A program made the position numbers and the translations under genes. The notes below the pieces were generated by a model. It did not search any database, was not told where the DNA came from, and saw only the letters and a program-made list of their open reading frames with translations. This document shows positions 1-6,476 of a DNA stretch of 32,366 nt, one piece after another. Position 1 is the stretch's first letter, and the number at the start of each line of letters is the position of its first letter. This stretch comes from Rhodococcus sp. (in: high G+C Gram-positive bacteria) (GTDB lineage: Bacteria; Actinomycetota; Actinomycetes; Mycobacteriales; Mycobacteriaceae), in the NCBI GenBank assembly GCA_004211695.1, contig SEEV01000029.1, positions 1-32,366 of the forward strand, read 5' to 3'.

Positions 1-1
1 C

Positions 2-1042
2 GGCAAGTCCACCTTGTTCAACGCGCTGACCAACAACGACGTGCTGGCCGCGAACTACCCGTTCGCGACCATCGAACCCAACGTCGGCCTGGTCGAACTG
101 CCCGATCCGCGGCTGTCCGCGCTGGCCGGGATCTTCGGTTCCGAGCGCATCCTGCCCGCGACGGTGTCGTTCGTCGACATCGCCGGCATCGTGAAGGGCG
201 CCTCCGAGGGCGCCGGCCTGGGCAACAAGTTCCTCGCCAACATCCGCGAGGCCGACGCGATCTGCCAGGTGGTTCGCGTGTTCAACGACGACGACGTCGT
301 GCACGTCGACGGCCGCGTCGACCCGGCATCCGACATCGAGGTGATCGAGACCGAGCTCGTCATCGCCGACATGCAGACGCTGGAGAAGGCTCTGCCGCGT
401 CTGGAAAAGGAAGCGAAGAAGAACAAGGAACTCAAGCCGATCCACGAGGAGGCGCTGAAGGCGCAGGACATCCTCAACGAAGGCAAGACCCTGTTCAGTG
501 CGAAGGACAAGCTGGACTTCTTGCTGCTGCGCGAGCTGAGCCTGCTCACCACCAAGCCGTTCCTGTACGTGTTCAACGCCGACGAGGCCGTGCTCACCGA
601 CGAAGCGAAGGTCGCCGAACTGCGCGCCTCCGTCGCTCCCGCCGACTCCGTGTTCCTCGACGCGAAGGTCGAGCAGGAACTGCTCGAGCTGGACGAGGAG
701 GACCGGCAGGAGATGCTCGACTCCATCGGGCAGTCCGAGCCCGGCCTGCACGCACTCGCCCGCACCGGCTTCCACACCCTCGGCCTGCAGACCTACCTCA
801 CCGCAGGTCCCAAGGAATCGCGCGCCTGGACCATCCACAAGGGCGACACCGCCCCGCAGGCCGCCGGCGTCATCCACACCGACTTCGAGCGCGGCTTCAT
901 CAAGGCCGAAATCGTCTCCTTCGACGACCTCGTCGCCGCCGGATCCATGGCCGCCGCCAAGGCGGCAGGCAGGGTCCGGATGGAGGGCAAGGACTACATC
1001 ATGGCCGACGGCGACGTGGTGGAGTTCCGCTTCAACGTCTGA
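2..1042 (+). CDS. ychF: Redox/ribosome-associated ATPase YchF (5' partial)
   Basis: This is the C-terminal 346 residues of a YchF/OLA1-type P-loop NTPase; about 13 N-terminal residues lie left of the window. The first visible codons (from base 2) give GKSTLFNAL, the end of the Walker A loop. FVDIAGIVKGASEGAGLGNKF follows, where the DxxG motif reads DIAG, and FNADEA replaces a canonical NKxD motif, as is usual in the family, which prefers ATP over GTP. A coiled-coil region (about residues 120-170, Glu/Lys rich) is followed by a C-terminal TGS domain (GPKESRAWTIHKGDTAPQAA to the end). YchF binds ribosomes and is linked to stress and redox responses. Its tail overlaps the convergent MFS gene by 11 bp. 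Confidence 0.96.
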   Translation, partial: GKSTLFNALTNNDVLAANYPFATIEPNVGLVELPDPRLSALAGIFGSERILPATVSFVDIAGIVKGASEGAGLGNKFLANIREADAICQVVRVFNDDDVVHVDGRVDPASDIEVIETELVIADMQTLEKALPRLEKEAKKNKELKPIHEEALKAQDILNEGKTLFSAKDKLDFLLLRELSLLTTKPFLYVFNADEAVLTDEAKVAELRASVAPADSVFLDAKVEQELLELDEEDRQEMLDSIGQSEPGLHALARTGFHTLGLQTYLTAGPKESRAWTIHKGDTAPQAAGVIHTDFERGFIKAEIVSFDDLVAAGSMAAAKAAGRVRMEGKDYIMADGDVVEFRFNV

Positions 1043-2444
1043 CGGCGGCTCCCCGCAAGAGGGCTCCGACGACTCCTGCGCCGACGAGGGAGATCAGCCC
1101 GGTGGTGACGGCCGCATGGTTCCAGCCGGTCACCATGCCGTCGACGGTGCCGGCCCGGGCGAGGGCGATGATGCTGACGACGGTGACGCCGATGGACGAG
1201 CCGAGGTAGCGGGCGGTGTTGTTGGCGCCGCTGCCGAGTCCGCCCTGATCGGCGGGCACGCTGGCGACGGCTTGGCGTCCGAGGCCGGCGTTGAGCAGTC
1301 CGCTGGCGACGCCGGCGAGCAGTAGTCCCGGGACCAGACGCAGCAGGGACGAGTCGGGGGAGAGGCCTGTCATCGTGAGCATGGCGACGCCTACGCCGAC
1401 GAGTCCGATGACCAGTTGCGGTGATCCGGCGAGCCGAGCCGGGAGTTTCCGCGCCAGCAGTGATGCCACGACGCTGGTGCCCGACCACAGTCCGATCACA
1501 ACGGCGGCGGTCAGTGTGCTGACGTGCATCGTCTTGACCAGGAACGTGCACGCGAACGACATCAGCCCGATGATGCCCGCGCCGGTCGCGAGGGCGGCGA
1601 GGGTCGCGGCGAGGAAGTCGTTTCGGCGGAACAGTGCGAGGTCGAGCATCGGGAAGGGCCGGCGCCGTTCGACACCGACGAAGGCGATCGTGAACACTGC
1701 CGCACCGACGCCGCAGAGCACGGCGGCGGCGGTGTTGCCCTGCCGGCCCTCGACGAGTGCAACGAGGACGAGGACCATCGCGGCACACAGCGTGACCGCC
1801 CCCGGGACGTCGATCCGCTTCGGGACCGCCGAGCGCGACTCCGCCAGTGCGCGGGTCGCGACCTGACCGATCACGAGCGATGCGACGGCGAGGGCCCAGT
1901 ACAGGCCGCGCCACCATCCGGCGAGATCGAGGAGACCGGCGAGCACGGGACCGACGGCGATACCGGCACCGACGCTGGCGCCCCAGATCCCGCTCGCCGT
2001 GGCGCGGGCCGCAGGGGTGGTGAAGGCGTGCGCGACGGCACCGAGGCTGGCGGCGATCAGCGCGGCTCCCGCGACGCCCTGGATCAGTCGCCCGACGATG
2101 AACAGGACCGGTTCCTGGCTCACTGCCCCGATGATCGCGCCGAGGGCGAGAAGCCATGCTCCCCAACGAAACACCCGGCGTCGGCCGTAGTCGTCGGCGA
2201 GCGCTCCCGCGGTCAGCAGGACCGCGGCGAGGCCCACGCTCATCGAACTGAGAATCCACGTCTGCGCCGCCGGGCCGGCCGACAGTGCCGCGGCGACGGT
2301 GGGCATGTTGCCGAGCGGGGCGCAGAACGCGACCAGGGCGACGAACGTCCCGAGTGACGCGACGGACAGGGACGTGCCCGGGCGGGGCGAGCGTGCCCGG
2401 ATCGGCGAGGCAACCGCGGTTGGTCTGTTCACAAGACTGAACAT
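1032..2444 (-). CDS. MFS drug-type exporter (DHA2-like)
   Basis: A 470-residue hydrophobic protein with the hallmarks of a major facilitator drug:proton antiporter. There is a motif-A-like loop GALADDYGRRRVFRWGAW after the second membrane segment, a GVAGAALIAASLGAVAHAF segment, and enough hydrophobic stretches for about 14 helices, which fits the DHA2 (EmrB/QacA) group. The ATG at 2444 is preferred; a TTG at 2468 would add eight residues. No convincing ribosome-binding site precedes 2444, but CAAATT lies six bases upstream on the coding strand, so the message may be leaderless. It is divergent from an HxlR regulator, and one operator-like repeat covers its first codons. The likely role is efflux of a toxic or quinone-like compound sensed by that regulator (inference). 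Its tail overlaps ychF by 11 bp. Confidence 0.9.
   Translation of the reverse strand: MFSLVNRPTAVASPIRARSPRPGTSLSVASLGTFVALVAFCAPLGNMPTVAAALSAGPAAQTWILSSMSVGLAAVLLTAGALADDYGRRRVFRWGAWLLALGAIIGAVSQEPVLFIVGRLIQGVAGAALIAASLGAVAHAFTTPAARATASGIWGASVGAGIAVGPVLAGLLDLAGWWRGLYWALAVASLVIGQVATRALAESRSAVPKRIDVPGAVTLCAAMVLVLVALVEGRQGNTAAAVLCGVGAAVFTIAFVGVERRRPFPMLDLALFRRNDFLAATLAALATGAGIIGLMSFACTFLVKTMHVSTLTAAVVIGLWSGTSVVASLLARKLPARLAGSPQLVIGLVGVGVAMLTMTGLSPDSSLLRLVPGLLLAGVASGLLNAGLGRQAVASVPADQGGLGSGANNTARYLGSSIGVTVVSIIALARAGTVDGMVTGWNHAAVTTGLISLVGAGVVGALLRGAAVRR
2420..2441. promoter_or_regulatory. Operator-like repeat, copy 1 (HxlR/MFS)
   Basis: A 22-bp sequence that matches 20 of 22 positions of a second copy at 2454-2475. 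It contains the dyad GTCT-N7-AGAC (2424-2438 region). It lies within the first codons of the MFS gene, just after the ATG at 2444. Binding here would block transcription of the exporter. Confidence 0.65.
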
Positions 2445-2453
2445 AGAACTAAT

Positions 2454-2475
2454 TTGGTCTGGTGACAAGACTGAA
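2454..2475. promoter_or_regulatory. Operator-like repeat, copy 2 (HxlR/MFS)
   Basis: This copy lies 34 bp from copy 1 in the same orientation, with the same GTCT-N7-AGAC dyad; only two central bases differ. It sits where the -35 region of the HxlR gene should be, and beside the possible exporter promoter. It could therefore serve autoregulation and exporter repression together. Confidence 0.65.
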
Positions 2476-2493
2476 TTGCGCTAGCATGTGGAG

Positions 2494-3024
2494 GTGGCAC
2501 TGGGAACTGGGTACTCGCAGCAGAACTGCAACCTCGCTCGCGCCCTCGAAGTGGTGGGTGAGCGGTGGACGATGCTGGTGCTGCGCGACTGCTTCTACGG
2601 CGTCCGCCGCTTCAGTGATCTGCTCGCCCATCTCGACATCTCGCGCGCCGTCCTGACCGATCGGCTGACCGCTCTCGTCGACGCCGGTGTACTCGTCCGA
2701 GTCGCCGACGGCGGTCATCCCGAGTACGAACTCACCGAGGCTGGACGAGCGCTGTGGCCGAGCATCTATGCGCTCTCGCAGTGGGGTGAGCAGTACGTGT
2801 CGCCCGGCAGCTACCCCGGCCGGGTCTTCTCGCACGTGGACTGCGGGACGCAACTCGACCGTTTCGGGCGGTGCCCCGACTGCGGCACGATCCCGGGTCC
2901 GGAAGACCTGGTGGTCGCGCCTGGGCCGGGGGAGGCCGTCCGCCCACGGGACGACGCCGTCGCCGTGGCGCTGCGTGAGCCCCGCCGGATGCTCACCCCG
3001 CTGCGTCCGCGCAGCGACCGCTGA
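2494..3024 (+). CDS. HxlR-family transcriptional regulator
   Basis: A winged-helix HxlR/DUF24 repressor. The core ALEVVGERWTMLVLRDCFYGVRRFSDL and ISRAVLTDRLTALVDAGVLVRV is the family's DNA-binding domain. A Cys in SQQNCNLARAL, just before that helix, corresponds to the conserved redox-sensing Cys of YodB/HypR-type members. The C-terminal extension (about 70 residues) carries CG...CPDCG, suggesting a small zinc-ribbon-like knuckle. The start is ambiguous: GTG 2494 lies six bases after a -10-like TAGCAT (2482-2487), which suggests leaderless initiation, while GTG 2488 would add two residues. It is divergent from the MFS exporter and probably represses it through the two repeats between them (inference). 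Confidence 0.9.
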   Translation: MALGTGYSQQNCNLARALEVVGERWTMLVLRDCFYGVRRFSDLLAHLDISRAVLTDRLTALVDAGVLVRVADGGHPEYELTEAGRALWPSIYALSQWGEQYVSPGSYPGRVFSHVDCGTQLDRFGRCPDCGTIPGPEDLVVAPGPGEAVRPRDDAVAVALREPRRMLTPLRPRSDR

Positions 3025-3036
3025 TCGGCGCGAACC

Positions 3037-3906
3037 TCACGCCGCGACGCGCAGGGGCGCTTCGAACGTCGCCCGTACCTGCAGCCACTGGGCGAGGACC
3101 TGGCATCCGGTGAGCCCGCTCGCGTCGAGTGGTTCGGTGGCATACGAAATGTGCCGCCCGCCCCGCGCGTTGACGACGCGCACACCGCGCCAGGCCAGGC
3201 GCGGCGGGAGATAGCCGAGCACCTCATTCACGGCGGTCCGTAGGCGCCGCAGGTCGGTGCGCCACTGCCGGGGGCTGACGCGCGTCTTGTCTGCGTTCTG
3301 GAAGCTGTTGTGGCGGAGCAATACCCATGTGTGCGCGAGCCACGTCCGCAGGGTGCGGAACGACATCGACCGGGTGAGGTCCGCGATGTCGCGCACATAG
3401 CTGTCTTCGCTGGCATTGCAGATCATGTCGTCCGGGTGCGCGATCCACTGGACCGGCACGGAGTCGGGGATCGGCGCTCCGACGCCCGCGACGCCCCGCC
3501 CGCTGCACCCCGGCACCGCTCCCGCGGGTTGTTCGGGGTCGGAGACGAGACCGACGGCGGACACGCTGTCGGCGCGAAGGGCTCCCGTGGCGATCTGCCC
3601 GAGAACCTCACGGATCACCGTGCATCCTTGGGAGTAGCCGATCAGCATGACCGGTCCGGACGCGTCGTCGATCGCGTCGATCAACCGGCGCACCCCGACC
3701 TCGGTGCTCTGCCGGTAGCTGAGCCCGCCCGCGGCGACCGGCCCGTACGACGCCGGATAACCGACCCAACGGGACGCGAAGCGCTCGTCGAGGGCGGCGG
3801 TGACCTCGCGGAGCAGTCCGGAGACGTGGCGCCGGTGGTCATCGGGGTGGGACTCTCCGGTGCCACCGACGGCGAGAACGGTCACCTGGGGCATGGCTTC
3901 CATCAT
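3037..3906 (-). CDS. Cutinase/LysB-like serine esterase
   Basis: An alpha/beta-hydrolase of 289 residues with the nucleophile elbow GYSQG (Ser about 92), a candidate acid in IAHPDDMICNA (Asp about 160) and a candidate base in GGRHISYA (His about 252). GYSQG is typical of cutinases, PE-PPE-domain esterases and mycobacteriophage LysB, which cleaves mycolyl esters of the cell wall. Neither a signal peptide nor a Tat motif is visible, so a cytoplasmic role or unusual export must be considered. ATG 3906 is chosen; ATG 3903, ATG 3894 and TTG 3957 are also in frame and none has a strong ribosome-binding site. It faces the HxlR gene tail to tail. The natural substrate cannot be read from the sequence. 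Confidence 0.75.
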   Translation of the reverse strand: MMEAMPQVTVLAVGGTGESHPDDHRRHVSGLLREVTAALDERFASRWVGYPASYGPVAAGGLSYRQSTEVGVRRLIDAIDDASGPVMLIGYSQGCTVIREVLGQIATGALRADSVSAVGLVSDPEQPAGAVPGCSGRGVAGVGAPIPDSVPVQWIAHPDDMICNASEDSYVRDIADLTRSMSFRTLRTWLAHTWVLLRHNSFQNADKTRVSPRQWRTDLRRLRTAVNEVLGYLPPRLAWRGVRVVNARGGRHISYATEPLDASGLTGCQVLAQWLQVRATFEAPLRVAA

Positions 3907-3975
3907 GCCGATCGAGAGTAAGGATCCGATCGGCCGAGCCTGAGAAGTTCCTGGCAATCGAGTGGGCGAAGGGTG

Positions 3976-4380
3976 TCAGCCGACCGCCAGCGCGATCAGC
4001 GCCACCAGCGGGGGCACGCTCTGTGACAGTGCGCCGACGACACCTTCGCCGCGCCGGCGGCTGAGCGCCATGCGGTCCGAGACGGCCAGCGCGATGCCCG
4101 CCAGGAACATGAAGATGCAGGTGTAGACGACGAGGGTGCGGCCCGGAACGTCGTGACCGGCCCACCACAGGATGACGCCGGCGACGGCTCCGGAGGCGAG
4201 AAACAGATTGTAGAAACCGACGTTGAATGCCCACAGATGGGCGGCATGCACGTCGCTGCTCGGGATTCGGAAGATGCCCTCGTGCACCGACGGCCGGCGG
4301 AACAGGAACGACTCCCACACGAACGCCAGCAGGTGCACTCCCGCCGCGATCAGGGTGGCGATCTGCGCGGCGAGGATCAT
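3976..4380 (-). CDS. DUF1304 small membrane protein
   Basis: A 134-residue, four-helix membrane protein matching the DUF1304 family. It begins MILAAQIATLIAAGVHLLAF, contains VWESFLFRRPSVHEGIF and HLWAFNVGFYNLFLA (conserved family blocks) and ends with two more hydrophobic helices. Its function is unknown. The ATG overlaps the stop of the upstream cupin gene by four bases (ATGA, 4377-4380), so the two are almost certainly co-transcribed and translationally coupled. Confidence 0.88.
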   Translation of the reverse strand: MILAAQIATLIAAGVHLLAFVWESFLFRRPSVHEGIFRIPSSDVHAAHLWAFNVGFYNLFLASGAVAGVILWWAGHDVPGRTLVVYTCIFMFLAGIALAVSDRMALSRRRGEGVVGALSQSVPPLVALIALAVG

Positions 4381-4838
4381 GACGCACCCGCCCCGGCCGC
4401 GAGTGCGACGCCGTAGCGGTCGGCGACCTCGTGCAGCAGTCGGGCCACTTCCTCCGGCACGTGGCCGTGTCCGACGGCGTCGAGTTCGGCGAAGAAGCCA
4501 CTGTTGGCAGCCCCGGCGACGACGAGGAGGAATTCGGCGGCCTCGGAGAGGACCGTGAACGTATTCGTCGTCCCCGCCTCGATGACGATGGTTTCGCCCG
4601 GCGCGAGTTCGTATCCGGTGTCCCCGGCCTGGACGAGAATCCGGCCCCGCAGCATGTAATACGACTTGGACCACGGCTCGGCGTGGAGCGGGCCGGGCGC
4701 TCTGCGGGGTGCTTCGACGAGGAACACTTCGTACGCTCCGCCGGCGAGACCGCCGCCGACCAGGACCGTGATGTCGGCGTCCGGCACGGTGAGGCGCCGG
4801 CCGTCGCCTGCTCTGACTACGTGAACGTTAGTGGACAT
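4377..4838 (-). CDS. Cupin-domain protein
   Basis: A 153-residue single-cupin protein. The beta-barrel signature is visible as PGPLHAEPWSKSYYMLRGRI, then a glycine-rich turn, then LAPGETIVIEAGTTNTFTVL. Only one of the usual histidine ligands (His 52) is obvious in motif 1, and the motif 2 histidine position reads Thr/Phe, so a complete metal site is doubtful. That argues for ligand binding rather than dioxygenase chemistry, or for an altered metal site. It is the first gene of a two-gene unit with the DUF1304 gene (4-bp overlap) and is divergent from a LuxR-type regulator. The ATG at 4838 lies beside the perfect inverted repeat at 4871-4892. Confidence 0.85.
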   Translation of the reverse strand: MSTNVHVVRAGDGRRLTVPDADITVLVGGGLAGGAYEVFLVEAPRRAPGPLHAEPWSKSYYMLRGRILVQAGDTGYELAPGETIVIEAGTTNTFTVLSEAAEFLLVVAGAANSGFFAELDAVGHGHVPEEVARLLHEVADRYGVALAAGAGAS

Positions 4839-4870
4839 ACTGCGACGCTATGACCGGCACACGCCGCGGC

Positions 4871-4892
4871 CCATCCCCGAAATCTGGGATGG
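4871..4892. promoter_or_regulatory. Perfect inverted repeat, candidate LuxR-regulator operator
   Basis: Arms CCATCCC (4871-4877) and GGGATGG (4886-4892) pair perfectly around an 8-bp spacer. It lies in the 86-bp region between the divergent cupin and LuxR-type genes, about 33 bp from each start, as expected for a shared operator. Confidence 0.6.
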
Positions 4893-4924
4893 TGGTGTAC
4901 CTGTGACCAGCGCATACTGTGTTC

Positions 4925-5968
4925 ATGCTGGAGGTCCGGGCGGAGAAGCTGCGCCGCGAGGTGCTCGCCCTCGCGGGAGCGGGCGCCGGTGTCACGCAAC
5001 TCCACGAGCGCGCCATCGAACTGGTCGGTGACACGGTGCGCAGCGACCTGACGTGCTGGGCGATGCTCGACCCGGAGACACTCGCGATCAGTTCGATGAC
5101 CAGCGGACGCTGTCGGATACCGCAGCAGTACGAACCTCTGCTCGCCGAATCGGAGTACAACGGCGACGATCCGGGGACGTTCGCCGAACTCGCCCGCAGC
5201 GGCCGCACCGTCGCCCGGGCCTCGGATCTGCCCGCAGCCGCGGTCGCGCACAGCCTCCGGCGCGGTGCGGTCTGGGGTCCGCTGGGGCTCGGCAACGAGG
5301 TCCGCATCGTGTTCCGTGTCGACGGTGTGTGCTGGGGCGCAGCCGGATTCGTGCGGTCCGGGCCGGATTTCACCGACCGCGACCTCGAGTTCCTGACGCT
5401 CGTGGCCCCCGGGTTGGCGGCCGCGACGCGGGCCGCATCCGTGCACGCCCCGGCGGTCTCCGGCGACTGCGATCAGGGTCCGGCAGTGGTGCTGACGGAT
5501 GCCGCGGGTGATCCGGTTGCGCTCACGGCCGCCGCCCGCGGCTGGCAGGACCGATTCGACGAAGTCGCCCCGGGCAGGCTGACGGTGGTGCTGCGGGCCG
5601 CGACCTTCGGCGCGCGTTCCAGCAGTTCGGGAATCTTCAAAGCGCGCGTCCGCGACGCGGAGGGCGGCTGGATTCTGGTGCGCGCCACCACCTTGATCGG
5701 CGGCGACGAACCGCAGACGGTGGTCACCCTCGAACCCGCCGTCGGCGGCGAGCTCACCGGATTGCTGCTCGCCGCCTATGCGGTGACCGCACGCGAACGG
5801 GACGTGTGCGCGGACGTGCTGGCCGGCTATGCGACATCGGAGATCGCAGACCGGCGCGGGATCACGGTGAACACCGTCCAGGACCACCTGAAATCGATCT
5901 ACGCGAAGGCCGGGGTCCGCAGCCGCGCGGAACTCGCCGCGCGGCTGCGGACCGGTCGCGAGAACTAG
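4925..5968 (+). CDS. LuxR-type regulator with GAF-like sensor region
   Basis: A 347-residue transcription factor. The C-terminal 65 residues are a typical LuxR/GerE helix-turn-helix: LTGLLLAAYAVTARERDVCADV, then YATSEIADRRGITVNTVQDHLKSIYAKAGVRSRAELAARL. The first 180 residues resemble a GAF-like sensor (LHERAIELVGDTVRSDLTCWAMLD... WGPLGLGNEVRIVFRVDGVCWGAAGF... FTDRDLEFLTLVAPGLAAA). ATG 4925 is chosen; GTG 4919 would add two residues. A -10-like CATACT (4913-4918) six bases before the ATG fits a leaderless start. It is divergent from the cupin-DUF1304 pair and probably controls it through the inverted repeat between them. The ligand is unknown. Confidence 0.85.
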   Translation: MLEVRAEKLRREVLALAGAGAGVTQLHERAIELVGDTVRSDLTCWAMLDPETLAISSMTSGRCRIPQQYEPLLAESEYNGDDPGTFAELARSGRTVARASDLPAAAVAHSLRRGAVWGPLGLGNEVRIVFRVDGVCWGAAGFVRSGPDFTDRDLEFLTLVAPGLAAATRAASVHAPAVSGDCDQGPAVVLTDAAGDPVALTAAARGWQDRFDEVAPGRLTVVLRAATFGARSSSSGIFKARVRDAEGGWILVRATTLIGGDEPQTVVTLEPAVGGELTGLLLAAYAVTARERDVCADVLAGYATSEIADRRGITVNTVQDHLKSIYAKAGVRSRAELAARLRTGREN

Positions 5969-5969
5969 C

Positions 5970-6383
5970 TCACGACCCGGTGGTGCCGGTTGCCAATGAC
6001 GAACACGCCTCCTGCGCGGCCGCCCACGTCGCGCTGTCGACGCCAGGAGGTGCGGCCGACGCGTCCGGTGCGGCACCCTGCGGCGGGGCGGAACCGTCGC
6101 CGCCGTCGGGCGGGGTCATCTCACCGCTCGGTGGCGCCATCCCGGCCGGTCCGCCGCCGGCACCCGCCTGGTCGGGTGGCGCGGGCACGCCGTTCTCCTC
6201 CAGGCAGGCCTGGAGTTCGTCGCTCATCGCCGCGGGCGGGGTGCCGCCCTCCACGACCGTGCTGCCGGTGTCGGTCGACGAAGCGCCGGACGAAGACTCG
6301 CCCGAACTACACGCGACGACGGAACATGCGAGACCTACCGCCATCGCCGCTCCGCCGAGGCCGCGAACCAATTGTGAACGCAT
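5970..6383 (-). CDS. Small Pro/Gly/Ser-rich lipoprotein
   Basis: A 137-residue putative lipoprotein. The N-terminus MRSQLVRGLGGAAMAVGLAC leads into a lipobox (VVAC, followed by SSGESSSG), so it should be acylated and anchored outside the membrane. The mature part is low-complexity, with two short Cys-containing segments, LQACLEENGVPAPP and AAQEACSSLATG, that could pair in a disulfide around a Pro/Gly/Met linker. I recognise no catalytic domain and give no function. Its stop lies one base past the stop of the convergent LuxR-type gene. AAGGGA lies 11 bases before the ATG. Confidence 0.75.
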   Translation of the reverse strand: MRSQLVRGLGGAAMAVGLACSVVACSSGESSSGASSTDTGSTVVEGGTPPAAMSDELQACLEENGVPAPPDQAGAGGGPAGMAPPSGEMTPPDGGDGSAPPQGAAPDASAAPPGVDSATWAAAQEACSSLATGTTGS

Positions 6384-6450
6384 GATCGATGCCGTCCCTT
6401 CTGTGAGTGAGTCACCACTACACCGCGGGAAGCTGGGAGAACACTGCGTG

Positions 6451-6476
6451 CACGCTGGAAGGACACTGTCAGCGTG
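6451..6476 (-). terminator. Weak hairpin over the fusA2-like stop codon
   Basis: CACGCTG (6451-6457) and CAGCGTG (6470-6476) can pair around a 12-base loop that includes the stop codon. There is no U-tract. It is a possible termination or mRNA-stabilising hairpin. Confidence 0.3.
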
